Source of the DNA: Endocarpon pusillum Z07020
Lineage: Eukaryota > Ascomycota > Eurotiomycetes > Verrucariales > Verrucariaceae
Reading direction: 5' to 3'
Length of the DNA: 64,000 nucleotides
NCBI RefSeq assembly: GCF_000464535.1
Contig: NW_006913581.1
Span: 15,248-79,247, forward strand
Shown: in pieces, positions 23,883 to 34,849 of the stretch
How the letters are laid out: each line of letters begins with the position of its first letter
Position numbering within the stretch: the first letter of the stretch is position 1
Notes under the pieces: model-generated
Database searches by the model: none
Seen by the model: only the letters and a program-made list of their open reading frames with translations
Told to the model about the DNA's origin: nothing
Position numbers and translations under genes: made by a program

Positions 23883-24219
23883 GGTGTATGTGGGGCAGGA
23901 GTCTCCCTACCCTGTTGTAGATTGCGTAAGGTAAGAGACTACACACCTTCTTTTAGAGCCAGAAGCTCCTGCAGAAGACTGCGCGATGCCAGCATGGGAT
24001 TAAATGTCAGTTGTACATTTGCGTACTATGTATGTGGGAGCAGCTGGTTACATACCGTAAACAGATTGCCATTTTGGCCTAGTCACCTAGCAACGGATGT
24101 GGAGATGGCCAAAATTCCCAACTTTCTGCTCCAGCCCTCCAGCCGCTCCACGACCTGCCTGGACACTGCTGCCCGCAAGGGAGCATGAACTCTATCAGAT
24201 CTGTAAAACCGGTGACACC

Positions 24220-24906
24220 ATGACGCATCGCGCTGACGCCTCATCCTCCCTAGACAATCGAGGCTACACTGGCCCTCTGATCCGCGGTGCAAACCCCATA
24301 ACCTTGATCGAGACGGCTGTCCGCGACCGCATCACCGAGTCTCTCTACTGGAAAGAACAATGTTTCGGCCTCAATGCAGCTACCTTGCTCGATCGTGCCG
24401 TCGATCTCAGCTACATCGGCGGCACCTACGGCGTTGGGATGCGCCCAACACCATTTCTCTGTCTGGCCTTCAAGCTACTCACACTCACCCCTGAAAAAGA
24501 GATTGTGCTGGAGTACCTGAACATGGGCGGTGAAGAGTGGAAATATTTGCGCGCCCTTGCTGCATTCTATGTGCGCTTAACTTTCGAACCCGTGGATATT
24601 TATACAACGCTTGAACCCTTCTTGACCGATGCTCGCAAGTTGAGGCGAAGACGCAAGGAAGGTTATGTGCTGGTGCACATGGATGAATTCATCGACGAGC
24701 TTTTGACGAAGGATAGGAGCTGCGCTACGAGCTTATGGAAGTTGCCCGGGAGGCAGCAGTTGGAGGATCTGGATATGCTGGAGGAAAGGGTGAGTCCGCT
24801 CCAAGCGGAGCTGGATGAAATGGAGCAAGATGAGGATGGAGACCCACACAATGGCAGTGAAGGCGGGGCCAGTCCCGTTGTAAGGAGTTCGAGTAGCGAA
24901 GGTTGA
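24220..24906 (+). CDS. PRP38: Pre-mRNA-splicing factor Prp38
   Basis: 228 residues from ATG 24220 (MTHRADASSSL); the open frame extends further upstream but family members start here. Diagnostic blocks: ESLYWKEQCFGLNAATLLD, GGTYGVGMRPTPFLCLAFKL, EIVLEYLNMGGEEWKYLRAL, YVRLTFEPVDIYTTLEPF, DARKLRRRRKEGYVLVHMDE and a FIDELL helix, which together define the Prp38 domain. Prp38 is a tri-snRNP component needed to activate the spliceosome in the nucleus. The C-terminus after residue 190 is acidic and serine-rich, as in other fungal Prp38 proteins. No intron is apparent. Confidence 0.95.
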   Translation: MTHRADASSSLDNRGYTGPLIRGANPITLIETAVRDRITESLYWKEQCFGLNAATLLDRAVDLSYIGGTYGVGMRPTPFLCLAFKLLTLTPEKEIVLEYLNMGGEEWKYLRALAAFYVRLTFEPVDIYTTLEPFLTDARKLRRRRKEGYVLVHMDEFIDELLTKDRSCATSLWKLPGRQQLEDLDMLEERVSPLQAELDEMEQDEDGDPHNGSEGGASPVVRSSSSEG

Positions 24907-25517
24907 AGATACCTATCACAGCTCCAATGTCGTCTTCCAACGAGCTCCGACTACCAGCAGCAGGCCCATTGCTCGATCCAGACCATTTCCAAAGCGCCAA
25001 TGGTCCAAAAGGCTGAATGGAACCGATCAAGTCATTAATGGCTCCGACGCTGTTGCAATGACACCGCCGATGGTGTTGCAAGCCCGACCTCGCTGCATCA
25101 TGTACCAATGTGTCGATAACTTTGGCATTAGCAGGGAAGTCTGTGTAGCGAGACACATCGACATGGTTCGCCCAGGGGCAATATTGGCTCGAAAACTTTG
25201 AGAACCAGAGAGCTCTTCTATGCTCTTCCTCGAAGAACAGTCACGGTGGTTTAGGAGCTATCGTATGCTAACGAGCCTAAGTCCTACAGCAAACTTTCTG
25301 AAACTTTCCCAGTCCAAGGTCTTGTGACAACCGAAGCAGCGTCCTCAAATTCAGCGAATGCTACTCAAAGCCATGGTGGAGCTCAAATTAAAGGACAGCC
25401 ACGGAGCCAGTAACGTGCTCTCTACAATCTGAGCACAATCTGAGCATAGTCTGGAAACAACCGGGCAAGCGTGTTTGGACACTTGCTAGAAGAGGGGTTT
25501 ACCCTTCAGGGAGGCAG
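24907..25517. other. Convergent intergenic region
   Basis: 611 bp between the 3' ends of PRP38 and the DhaK-like gene. Should contain both polyadenylation regions; no gene seen. A GAGCACAATCTGAGCA-type short duplication lies at about 25429-25447. Confidence 0.5.
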
Positions 25518-27365
25518 CTATCGTCGTTCTGCGTGACTAAAGACCATATCGATCAGAGTCTGCTCGCGATCAACAATTTCATACTCTTCGCCGGATGCTG
25601 GGCTTACTGAACCCGGACTCACAGGTAGGGTATGCTCGCTACCTTTCTTGCCCTGTTCAGCGTCTTTGTTCATGGCATCATCATTGCTCCCACTCTTACC
25701 AGATTTCTCATCTGGCTCTACCACAGTCTCCACTTGGTCTGCTCCAGGTTCAGTTTCCTTGGTTTCTGAAGCGTCCTGCTCTTTCGCCTCCTCCTGGTAC
25801 TGCTTTCCTGTATCGACCATCTCCCTCTTCATAGAGTCTTCCTCCTCATCTTCAGCAGCAGATGTTTCACCCCAATTGGGGTCCGCTGTCTCGTCGCCGG
25901 CTACCTGCCGTTGCCGCGCTCCAGTGCAGAGCACGCCTTCGTCTGCCTCATGCCCTAAGCGCTTTGTATGGTCGAAGCTGCCGTCATCTCCTCGTGTACT
26001 TGCCAGCCTTACAGACTTTACGTCCACCAGCCGATCTAGACTCGTCTGCCAATTCCTCATACCCAGCTCAACCACTGCCGTTATCGACCCATCGCACGTT
26101 TCCCACTCTTCTTTCGTTACACCTACCCTCCACCCGTCAGCCCCACACGGCTCGTCCAATAACTGGATCATGCTCGGCCCACCAATATTGGTATTGACGA
26201 CATTCAGGATCGAGATGCTGAAGTCGTTCTTCTCTCTTCCATCTCCATCTCTGTCCGGGTCTCTTATATGATAATCTCCAGCGTAGACACGCACGGGCTT
26301 GATATGGTATGTATCATAGAGTTGCGCAATTGTGCGGGTCGATAGGGACTGGATTTGTAGGTCTGTGGTAGGTGCATGGACGTTAAGCAGTAGGACCGGC
26401 TCGTTGGAGTTTACTCGTATGCCTGCGGTGCCCTCAAGGTTGGGCTGCAGGAGACGGACTAACATGTCTCTAATCAGGTTCTCCAGACCCTTTTGGCTCG
26501 CTTCTTCTGTCAGAGCGATATCGGTGCTAGTACCGGTGCTGCTGCTCGACATCGACCTTACGGTCCTGACATTCTCACCTACCAATCGCGCAACCGTCTT
26601 TACGTCATCAAAGCAATATCCCATGCTTGCAAGAGCTCCCGCGATCTTTGCGGTCAGGACCCAGCCTGCGCCAGTTCCTTTTCCTATTGCTGCGCTTCTG
26701 CCTGTCGGCGCTTCGTTCTCAGGTCTTGTGGCGGGAATCAGATCGTTGACAGGTAGCACTGCCAAACCAAGCTTGGCACCTGGGATCTTCCTGGTAAGAA
26801 TCTGTCGAAGAGTCTCGTGGTAAAAGTGTATCTCCTCCTTCTCCTCCTCCTCCTCCTCCTCCTCCTCCTCGCTTTGGGAACATGGGACCAGGGAAAGCAC
26901 TAGCAAATCCACCCTTTCACTACCTGCTCCGTCTTTGCGGTCCCCACATCCATCCAGGCTGCCCTCGGCCAGTGGTCTGGCGACGTCTTCGATTCCTACA
27001 CACACCTCTTCTGCCGGTGATCTAGTGGCAGCGATGCAAGTGGATAGCATGCCCAGCCCGATAAAGCGGGCGACATCTGGCCGGGTCGTGGAAAGGGGTA
27101 CGGTAGCAGCGAGGAGAACGGATTGGCCGTTCGCGATGAGGCTGGCCGGGTCAAAAGGGATCACATTACCCTTCGCGGAGACCGGGAAGGATGAAGACGA
27201 CCTCCCTGGTGATAATGGACGCGGTGGAGCAGGAGAGGGAGAGGGAGAGGAGCCCGCTCGAGGCGGAAGGTCATGGTGCGATGGGGAATCCGAGGCGAGG
27301 AAGGACGAGGTACATACCGCCATCTTGTAGATCAGGTCCGAAGTCGTGATGATAGCCCACAGCAA
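25518..27365 (-). CDS. DhaK-domain-like protein, probably a pseudoenzyme
   Basis: Up to 615 residues; the start is either 27365 (MLWAI) or the later in-frame MAVCTSSFLASD near 27323, which I favour. The first 390 residues follow the dihydroxyacetone kinase K-domain: GLGMLSTCIAATRSPAEEV, then GKGTGAGWVLTAKIAGALA, a helix with V-x-E-N-V-R-T-V, LLLNVHAPTTDLQ in place of the canonical L-V-N-N-L-G-G block, and IKPVRVYAGDYH followed by SISILNVVN. The motif E-L-G-M-G-I-H-x-E-P-G that carries the histidine binding dihydroxyacetone is not found, and there is no C-terminal ATP-binding DhaL domain. A poly-Glu insertion (26832-26870) splits the N-terminal half. The last 170 residues are acidic and polar. 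I infer a non-catalytic DhaK fold. Confidence 0.75.
   Translation of the reverse strand: MLWAIITTSDLIYKMAVCTSSFLASDSPSHHDLPPRAGSSPSPSPAPPRPLSPGRSSSSFPVSAKGNVIPFDPASLIANGQSVLLAATVPLSTTRPDVARFIGLGMLSTCIAATRSPAEEVCVGIEDVARPLAEGSLDGCGDRKDGAGSERVDLLVLSLVPCSQSEEEEEEEEEEKEEIHFYHETLRQILTRKIPGAKLGLAVLPVNDLIPATRPENEAPTGRSAAIGKGTGAGWVLTAKIAGALASMGYCFDDVKTVARLVGENVRTVRSMSSSSTGTSTDIALTEEASQKGLENLIRDMLVRLLQPNLEGTAGIRVNSNEPVLLLNVHAPTTDLQIQSLSTRTIAQLYDTYHIKPVRVYAGDYHIRDPDRDGDGREKNDFSISILNVVNTNIGGPSMIQLLDEPCGADGWRVGVTKEEWETCDGSITAVVELGMRNWQTSLDRLVDVKSVRLASTRGDDGSFDHTKRLGHEADEGVLCTGARQRQVAGDETADPNWGETSAAEDEEEDSMKREMVDTGKQYQEEAKEQDASETKETEPGADQVETVVEPDEKSGKSGSNDDAMNKDAEQGKKGSEHTLPVSPGSVSPASGEEYEIVDREQTLIDMVFSHAERR
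26832..26870. repeat. CTC triplet run encoding poly-Glu
   Basis: Nearly pure CTC/CCT repeat giving about ten consecutive glutamates in the DhaK-like protein. Confidence 0.9.
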
Positions 27366-28413
27366 GTTAAATCGGATCCGATATATGAACGTTCGTCCTA
27401 CAGGAGTCGTCTTGGTCCGTCGAACAATCTTCGCGTAAATACTTATCGTAATTTGAGAAACCAGTCAAGATGCCCGGAACGGAGCCATCACCAGCGTATC
27501 CTTGCTATTTCCAACGTAGCTATACCAAGAGCAGCAGATGTCGGCCAACCAGGGCAACAGAGGACGAGTCGTGGTCAAGAAAAAATAAATAATAAGAAGT
27601 GGTTATGGGATCCCAAGATGCTTGCTCCCCAACCGCCGTTGCAGTGGAAATACTTTACTTGTGAAAGACCACGCTAGATTGCCCCGGTCCTCGCCATCAA
27701 AGAGACAAGCAGCCTGGTTGGCAATGTAACAAGAAGAATGATGATGATGATGATGATAATACGATGCGGAACTCTCGATTCGTCACCCTCTCAGTGGTTC
27801 GATACGAAATATTTCCCCTTAGATTTTATTTCGTTGAGGAGCCGAGCGGAGCGCTCCGTTGCGTTGAGGGGGTGTAGATCCCTGCGTGTGTGACGGACGA
27901 GAGAACGGGGGGAGGTTACTTATTTACTTACTACTAGGTACCTGTGAGTGGTTAAACAGGGTTTCTAAGAGCCCACGGTAAGCCCTATACTAGCCTTCGT
28001 ACTCGTCCTCGTCCTCGAGTACGAAAATGGCGAGAGCTAGGCTCTTGGGATATGATCTCTGGGGATCCTGAGGACATGATGTTAGGGGTAAAAAAAATTA
28101 ATCTCTTTGAGTCTTGTTATGTGAAATAGACTGGAAGGGTCGGGAACTGTCTTTCTGGGTAAAATGCCCGGTCAAGGCGACCTTTCTTGTTCAGGTTGTG
28201 CAGCAAAAGACGGTTCCTCATTATTGATATGTTCTGCTATATTCACTGTAAAATATACCGCTGTACAATATCCATCTATTAATCCACTATCCCGGGACAT
28301 CTATCCCAGGGACAATAGAACACGGACCAGCCAGACGCAAAGCTTGTCAATTATGGACTCGTTCGATAGTTATGTGTTGCAGTGAGTACTGATTCACTAA
28401 AGCGAAAGGGCGG
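27366..28413. other. Intergenic region with an ATG triplet run
   Basis: 1 kb without a supported gene. A short (ATG/GAT)n microsatellite is at about 27738-27757. The left part is the promoter of the DhaK-like gene; the right part is the 3' flank of the DUF3445 gene. Confidence 0.5.
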
Positions 28414-29998
28414 TCAAAAGCCTTGTTGCGTCCTCCACTTCTTATTCCATCCCGGGAAAAATGGCGGATCGTCCAAGGTCTGTACTTCCCAATCTTTCGG
28501 GACAAGCCCGTTCTCAACCTGTTCGTTTGCATACTGCTCCAATGCCGGAACACAGACATGCTCGACATGCCACGTATTCTTGTACTCCATCAGACTCTTC
28601 TTGCCTTCCTTGAGGATCTTGTGGACGATGGCAGGAATGAATGGCTCGTCTCGAAACTCGGTGACAGGGGTAAAAAGAGCCTTGAAGTTGAAGACGATAG
28701 CGCTAGACAGGGGCAAACGACGCAAGGTCTGCCAGTCAACTCGTAGATGACATCTATCGAGAGTCACTTCTGGTGATTGCACTTCTCTGAACTTCTCATG
28801 CGGATCTCCAGGCGGCATGTACAGTGGCTTGTCCACCTCAAGACCCCACGAACCTCGTTGTATAGGTTTCTCCGTTGGCATTTTGGAAAAGTAACTGATT
28901 GATACATCAGTTGCTATGTGGATACGTCTAAACAGAAACGTACCGATCCATCGAAAACTGCATCTTCTCTTTGTAATCTGGAATTGGAGCATGTATTTGA
29001 TGCAGTTGAAGACCAATTTTCGAGCCAACGTTCCAACCAAGAGCCGAACAGATGACCCCAGCTCTGAAGGAGTAATACCCAGTCTCTGGGTTTCGAAGCA
29101 TGATTGCGAAGTCCTCAGGTACATTGTCAAATATGATCAATAATGGATGCTTTGCCTTCACATCTTGGACAGTGTTCAGGATGCGATTGGTAAATGTCTT
29201 CTTATCAGCAGACAAGGAGAAGTAGTGTGGGTAGCGAGCAACGAGGAATTGCAACACCATCTCCATCAGCTCCTTGCAGGCCAGCTCTGAACCAGGGAGC
29301 CACTGTAAGACTGCCTTACCGTGCTGCTCGTACAGGCCTTTTCTCTGGGCAATTCGTGACTTGTATGTGTTTTCAAGCTCAAGCCACCAGTCTGGTTCAA
29401 GTTTGTGGAGTGCTAATACAGGTCAGCAAGATATCCTGCAACATCCGGATATGAACATACACATTGTCTGGTGGTAGGACCATCTGAACGGTCGATATGG
29501 CCGTGGCAGGGCTTCATCGATATTGAAACCGGTGTATGGTTTGGGAAGTGGCACTCCACTTAGCTCGGCATAGTTGGGAAAGTCCCCTAGAGCTTTGATC
29601 TCTCCAACAGAAAAGCCGGTCGGAGTATGCTTGGAATGGTCGACCTCCATGTAGTTTGCTTCATAGGGCATCATCATATCCGAAGTCATGCTCTTCTCGG
29701 TTTCTAGACCCACAAGATCGCCTCCGCTGGCTTGAGGTATCGTCTCCATGACTTTGGCAAGTGCTTCCCGTCTTGATCCTGGAAAGCTCTCGATGTACTC
29801 GGTGGGAGACGGCACGGATATGTGACCCTTCTTTCCCGGAGACAAGGAGCGCGGTGGAGTGTTGGCACTTGATGCTCGTCTTCCACGAAGCCGAAGACGT
29901 CTAAACAGAACATCCCTTTGTGCCTGACTCAGCGCTAGGTAGGTGATGGTAGTCAGGCAGAAGACACTGCCTAAGACGAGCAGGTATATTTCCTCCAT
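28414..29998 (-). CDS. DUF3445 family, haem-dependent oxidative N-demethylase-like protein
   Basis: Three exons, complement(28414..28894, 28944..29412, 29461..29998), 495 residues. Introns are 48 nt (GTATGT to TATTAG) and 49 nt (GTACGT to AATCAG), both restoring frame exactly. An N-terminal hydrophobic segment (YLLVLGSVFCLTTITYLAL) suggests a membrane anchor, followed by a basic Ser/Pro linker. The conserved domain begins with PYRPFRWSYHQTM, continues with LEPDWWLELENTY, ACKELMEMVLQFLVARYP, LGWNVGSKIGLQLHQIHAPIPDY and RCHLRVDWQTLRRLPLSSAI, and ends with LMEYKNTWHVEHVCVPALEQY. These are the hallmark blocks of PF11927 (DUF3445). Bacterial relatives use haem to oxidatively demethylate amines; the fungal substrate is unknown. 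Confidence 0.88.
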
Positions 29999-31728
29999 CC
30001 TGATAACGTAATTGGTGCAGAAACGACCGAAAGATTAAAGCTCTCACGATCTCCAGAGTTATGAACAGAAATAAGAGACCAGTTGGAAAACCATGAATAA
30101 TCAAGAAACAACGCAGAGAGCCGCCAATCAGACTCTGTCAAAGATGCAATATCAGAGGGCGCTTCCCACCGCAACCTCGAAATAGTCTGGATGATTAAGG
30201 TAGCTGATAAGGAACTTCATCTAGTAGGAGCGCTCGACCACCAGACTCATGTGAATCATTGAGATGTACCAGAGTTCATGAAGATGAAGGATGTGGGTTA
30301 TGGTAATGTGATTAAGATGCCGGTTCAGGATAAAGTGAAGCAAGCTATATTGAAGGGTCTCGCCGCCAAAGCACTCCCGAACTGTATAAGGCCCGAGTCA
30401 TGATTTCGAGTCACTAAAAATCATCATGCCGTGACGAGTGAGCAGAGCACGGCACACTGTCCGAGGGCCCTTGATGGAGATAGGCGAGACGGAGAGGACG
30501 GCAGGCACGACTAGTTAGAGGGAAGATTCCAGCCATGGAGACTTGGGGACTTGGGGACTTGGGAGTGACGCGAAGAATGTCGAGGGCTGCCAACCCCACG
30601 TCCATTGAAGCACTAGCACTAGCACTGGTTTCCACGAATTGGCGTAGGGTTAAGGTCGGCATAGAAGATGCTTCGGGAATGGTGCATAGCTCAATCGAGC
30701 CTTCTCCTTTTGGCGTGGCGCTGCTGAGTTCGGGGCGGGGGTTCATCTTTGGACGCTGAACAGAGGAATTAACGAAAGAGGTTTACTACGTACTACGGAT
30801 GGGGGCTCTGCAATGCTATCTTGGTATTGGCCGATTACTTAGGTGGCTGTCCACGGACCGCAGAGCCTTTTCCGGAATCGCTTCGATCGTCCGCTGTGCC
30901 GCTTTAATTAACTACTACGTAGCACGTAAAGCAGAGCCGTGGTTCCCCACAACGAGCACAATGCCATTGTACCCACTTCCGGCAAAACTGTCCTGCGGCA
31001 GAGCTCTAACCTATGGTCAAGGACCATGTGGAGGTCCTGGTGAATATCTCGATACGTTTGGTCGGTCGTGCACAATTCTTTAGTAAAGTATAATACGATG
31101 ACTAGTATGCGTAGTGTAGTGTTGTTACCAGGCTCTGCCTGGCTCTATTGAATTGGGCACCCATCTATTGCTGTGAACATCCTTTGTTGGGACATTTATC
31201 CAACTAATGACATATCAACGTGGCCGCCAGTCTCTTGTTGATGACACGACCTTGCATTCCTGTGAATCTTGACTAGGTTAGCCATGAGTGATGGCCACGT
31301 CACGTTGTCCTCTCCTCATGCTGACTTACGTGCATTCGCAACCATAGAAACAACCTGAGCAGGACATTGAGGGTCATGTGCGCAACGGAAAGTTAAGGGA
31401 TCTGTAGCGCTGTAACACCGGAGCACCATTGATAAAGTGGATATTGCAGTGAGTGCGACGCAGTCGCAGCCTCGCCGAGATAATTGGACAACGACGGAGT
31501 GCGAAGGTTCTACGAAAATGCTATATTGGCAGAATCATAGAAGAGCGCATGTCAGCTGCTCGATTGCTTGTTATTGAGTCTGTTCTTGTGCATCCTCACC
31601 ATCTTCCTGCCTCCGTGTGTTTCGAGCCGGAATCTGTCTCGCTCGAAGACACCCATTCCCATATCATCCTGCCCGTCGAATCCCCATACACCCTGGTCAT
31701 CATTTCGAAGAGTACGAGCTGTATCGTC
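29999..31728. other. Intergenic region with recurrent palindromic motif
   Basis: 1.7 kb. TACTACGTACTACGG near 30783-30797 and TACTACGTAGCACG near 30912-30925 are copies of the recurrent motif. A minus-strand open frame at 30414-30746 is Ser/Ala/Pro-rich with no family resemblance and I leave it uncalled. A short (GGGACTT)n run is at about 30540-30562. The right end (about 31580-31728) reads as an acidic extension of the transporter pseudogene beyond its last stop. Confidence 0.45.
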
Positions 31729-33363
31729 CTAGTCATCTTCTGGTGTGCCTTTCTCGCATGCCCATGCGTCCACGAATCGCAATACTTCCCGCCTCCAGAT
31801 TTTGTTCATCAATGACAGTCACACAGGTACAAGAGCAATGATGAGGACTGGGAACGCCGGAGCAGCCTTGGTTAAGGTGAACACGAATATGAAAATGGTT
31901 ACAGCAGCATGAACCACTGTGTAGCCATGTATAGGAGCATATGATTTCCACCACCAAGGGGGATTGGCTGTCGAGATTGAGGGCGGTAGTGTAGGCAGCT
32001 CCGACGGCGATGTGAGTATATAGCATAATCGAAAGAGAGTAGGGTTGACGCCCAAGCTCTGCTCTCCCGTGAAGAGAAACAATCATATCAACACGCGAGT
32101 TGGGGTCAGGGCAAGGACGTGCATGGAAGGTGGTGAAATAAAAACCCGAATTCCTGCAGCGTACAAAAATGCTGACCATCTCTGCTCATACACACGCCGG
32201 ACCAGTCGAGACTCTGCTTTGTCTTCGCCATCCATGGTGATGATATGTTCTTCTAGTTGTACATGCATCAGGCTTGCCCAGTGCAAAGTCACCTGTGGAA
32301 GAAGACCGTTCGCAGTGATTATAGCACCGAGAATCATCGCTGCAAAATCCAACCTTCTGGCAAAGTCCAAAAGTCGACCAAAAACGTGTACAATTTAGAT
32401 TGGTTAGTCGCAAGGGCGTACTTACAGGTAATGTCGAATTATCCAAGCTTGAAAGTTCTCGAATATGCGGTAGGCGATGAAGAGGACGATCGAGATTGCG
32501 GCCGTATATTCCTTCAGCCCGGTCCTGACGTAGCGATGGAAAAGTAGTTTCCAATTCTCTGCTGTAGAAAAAGGAAAATGGCGACTAACATTGTGCCTGT
32601 CGCCCCAATTACTGCGTACAAGAGCGCAGCGAATGACAGAATGTCGTGGGCACGTTGCATTTCCTGGATAGCTTCGTGGAAATACATAATACTATTGAAC
32701 AGGGAAAATATCTCCATGCTGAATATTGTCACGTACCGCATTGTCCAGTCATGAGCATTGATAACAGCCAGCAAGCAGTGCATGCAGCCAGCGTGTATCA
32801 GAGACCATGCCGTAAAAGGTAGAAATATGACATTAAATGAATGAACGCATAGATCGTAGATATTCTCGGCTAATACGGAAAAGGGAGCGGTCATACCCAA
32901 GATAGTAAGTGGCTGGATTGAACACAAGCAAAAGGTGAGACCGCAGAGTCCAGTGCTAAAACACGACCTCAATGGTTGTCTAGCTTTTCCCAGGCAAGAC
33001 GTACGAGTCACTAGCTAAGGTGATACTAGGAAGGAGATTGGTGAAGAAAACAAAAACGGCAGAAGCAAATATCAATTGGTTGAAAAAATTACCCAGTCGG
33101 AGATATACCTGCACCTAAGATTTCGAATATCTTGCCGTAAAAGGAGGGAACGGCTTGAGAGGCCCGTCTGAAGCTACGGTACTTTTCAGTTTCTTTAGAG
33201 CCCGTGGTGTATGTTTGGATGGTGTGATGTTAGCCAGATGATCGTTTTCGGACGGGTCTTTATATCCTCTTCCACTTCCTCTCCTTCGAACGAAAGATCG
33301 GCGTCGTATTAAGGAAGGTATTGATCGCATAGAGGGCGGATGGAAAGCATTTATCAGAGACAT
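31729..33363 (-). pseudogene. Broken HCO3-/borate-type anion transporter (Bor1/SLC4-like)
   Basis: Read across frames, the minus strand gives a member of the fungal HCO3_cotransp family: a TM helix FASAVFVFFTNLLPSITLAS, FSTGLCGLTFCLCSIQPLTI, LGMTAPFSVLAENIYDLC, MEIFSLFNSIMYFHEAIQE, PHIRELSSLDNSTLPVSTP, ANGLLPQVTLHWASLMHV, RRVYEQRWSAFLYAAG, LFTGEQSLGVNPTLFR, APAFPVLIIALVP and REVLRFVDAWACEKGTPED. Disabling changes: stops at 33115-33117, 32980-32982, 32083-32085, 31819-31821 and 31729-31731; frame changes near 32959 (T-run), 32570 (T-run) and 32470; and a gap of roughly 60 residues between the PHIREL block and ANGLLPQ. Several stops could have arisen by C-to-T or G-to-A transitions. With five stops, three shifts and a deletion it cannot make a transporter. 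The N-terminal basic 80 residues start at ATG 33363. Confidence 0.82.
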
Positions 33364-33832
33364 GGTTAGATAGATCCGAGAAGATACTGCTTGCTAGACA
33401 ATAGAGCCATCCGCTGGAGACAGAGATGCCCACAATATACCGTGGACAGCATGAGCTATCTCAGTTCGAACGAGTCCATGCAGCCTTCATTCAACATAAT
33501 AATACGAGTGATATATTCACGCGTGGAGGAATCTTGACCAATTCCTGAACAATAAATGAGCGTCGTTGCAAAAGAACAAATTATCAGAGGTCATTGCCGA
33601 GGATCATCCGACACAGAGTGATAGAATGACAGAATGGATAGAAAGTACGTGGTGGACTTTGTTAGTCTGAGCCTCTCATCTAAAATGTCACATCCCCTGG
33701 CGTTGACGATTTGGGCTTGGTTGTTGGACCAAGTCCTTCCTTTGACTATTGAATTCAGGACTGGCAAAAGTTGTCAGCAATGACTTAGTAACAATCCAGC
33801 ATGGTTTCGCCAAGTAGGAGTACAAGTCATCG
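33364..33832. other. Divergent spacer between the dead transporter and MTG1
   Basis: 469 bp, presumably with the MTG1 promoter. No other feature seen. Confidence 0.5.
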
Positions 33833-34849
33833 ATGGCGACCTTTGTCCCGCGAAGGGTGTATCCCCACCTCGACTCCATTCCTCGATCCTATTACCTCGG
33901 CCACCACGCCGCTGGCCTCACTAAGATGAAGAGCCTGATCAACCAAATCGACCTCGTCATTGAATGCCGCGACTATCGCACGCCCCTCGTATCCCGGAAT
34001 CCTTTATTTGAGGAGACCTTGGGCGAGCGACCCCGGCTTATAGTCTACACAAAGCAAGATCTGGGGAGCACGTACACCGCCTTAGATCAGGCAAAAGAAG
34101 AGATCATTCGACAATGGGACCGGCCTTCCTCAGCGCTATTTGCCGATGTGAAGGATCGCAATGCTGTGAGACAAGTTTTACGGTTTGCGAAGGATCATGC
34201 TGCTTCGTCGAATCATCTCGTTGGATCGAGGATGATGGTGGTCGGGATGCCGAATGTGGGGAAGTCGTCCTTGCTCAATGCTCTGCGCAATGTGGGCTTG
34301 GGGCTCAAGAAGGCGGCGAGAACGGGAGATCAGCCTGGGATTACAAGGAAGATTGCTTCAGGGGTCAAGATCGTGGAGAAGGACAAGGAGAGTGAGGGCG
34401 TGTATCTTTTGGACACGCCAGGTGTTTTTGTGCCATACGTACCAGACGCGGAGAGCATGCTGAAATTAGCACTCTGTGGCAATGTCAAAGACACCGTTGT
34501 ACCGCCTACCACTATTGCTGACTATCTCCTCTTTCACCTCAACTTGCGAGATCCCAGTTTCTATAGCATGTTTTCTGAGCCGTCGAATGACGTACATCAA
34601 GTCTTGGACAGATTGGCAAGGAAACAAGGTCGTCTGAAGAAGGGCGGTTTCCCAGATATGGAGGCTGCGGCACTTCAATTTATTCAGAGATGGCGTGCAG
34701 GAGGCATGGGAAGATTTATTCTGGATGAGGTGGCAGAAGATGCATTAGACAGGCGGAAAGATACACTCGAAGGTTTCGGCAGAAGCATGCATCAAGCGAG
34801 AAAGGCGTCCAAAGAAGCCCGGAGGCATGCTGCTCTAGAAGCTAACTGA
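33833..34849 (+). CDS. MTG1: Mitochondrial ribosome-assembly GTPase Mtg1
   Basis: 338 residues, single exon, ATG 33833. A circularly permuted GTPase: G4 (TKQD, about residue 81) comes before G1 (GMPNVGKSSLLN, 138-149), then the G2 threonine in DQPGITR and G3 DTPG. IDLVIECRDYRTPLVSRNP at the start is typical of the YlqF/RbgA/Mtg1 group. The length is close to that of fungal Mtg1. Mtg1 is a matrix GTPase of the inner mitochondrial membrane needed for large mitoribosomal subunit assembly. A presequence is suggested by the basic start MATFVPRRVYPHL but not strong. The C-terminal helix is rich in Arg/Lys/Ala, as in relatives binding rRNA. Confidence 0.93.
   Translation: MATFVPRRVYPHLDSIPRSYYLGHHAAGLTKMKSLINQIDLVIECRDYRTPLVSRNPLFEETLGERPRLIVYTKQDLGSTYTALDQAKEEIIRQWDRPSSALFADVKDRNAVRQVLRFAKDHAASSNHLVGSRMMVVGMPNVGKSSLLNALRNVGLGLKKAARTGDQPGITRKIASGVKIVEKDKESEGVYLLDTPGVFVPYVPDAESMLKLALCGNVKDTVVPPTTIADYLLFHLNLRDPSFYSMFSEPSNDVHQVLDRLARKQGRLKKGGFPDMEAAALQFIQRWRAGGMGRFILDEVAEDALDRRKDTLEGFGRSMHQARKASKEARRHAALEAN

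Noticed and set aside
30414..30746. 110-residue Ser/Ala/Pro-rich minus-strand open frame
   Set aside because: Low complexity, no family resemblance and no splice context; could be chance.
32186..32554. Open frame on the minus strand looking like its own gene
   Set aside because: Its start reads PHIRELSSLDNSTLPVSTP, which belongs to the transporter; it is one of several frames of a single decayed gene.
32514..33011. Intron explanation for the frame changes in the transporter
   Set aside because: The implied introns would remove conserved membrane segments and several stops lie inside conserved blocks without usable donor and acceptor pairs.
32083..33363. RIP as the proven cause of transporter decay
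   Set aside because: Some stops fit CpA to TpA, but frameshifts and a deletion are also present and no duplicated copy is visible here; not decidable from this window.
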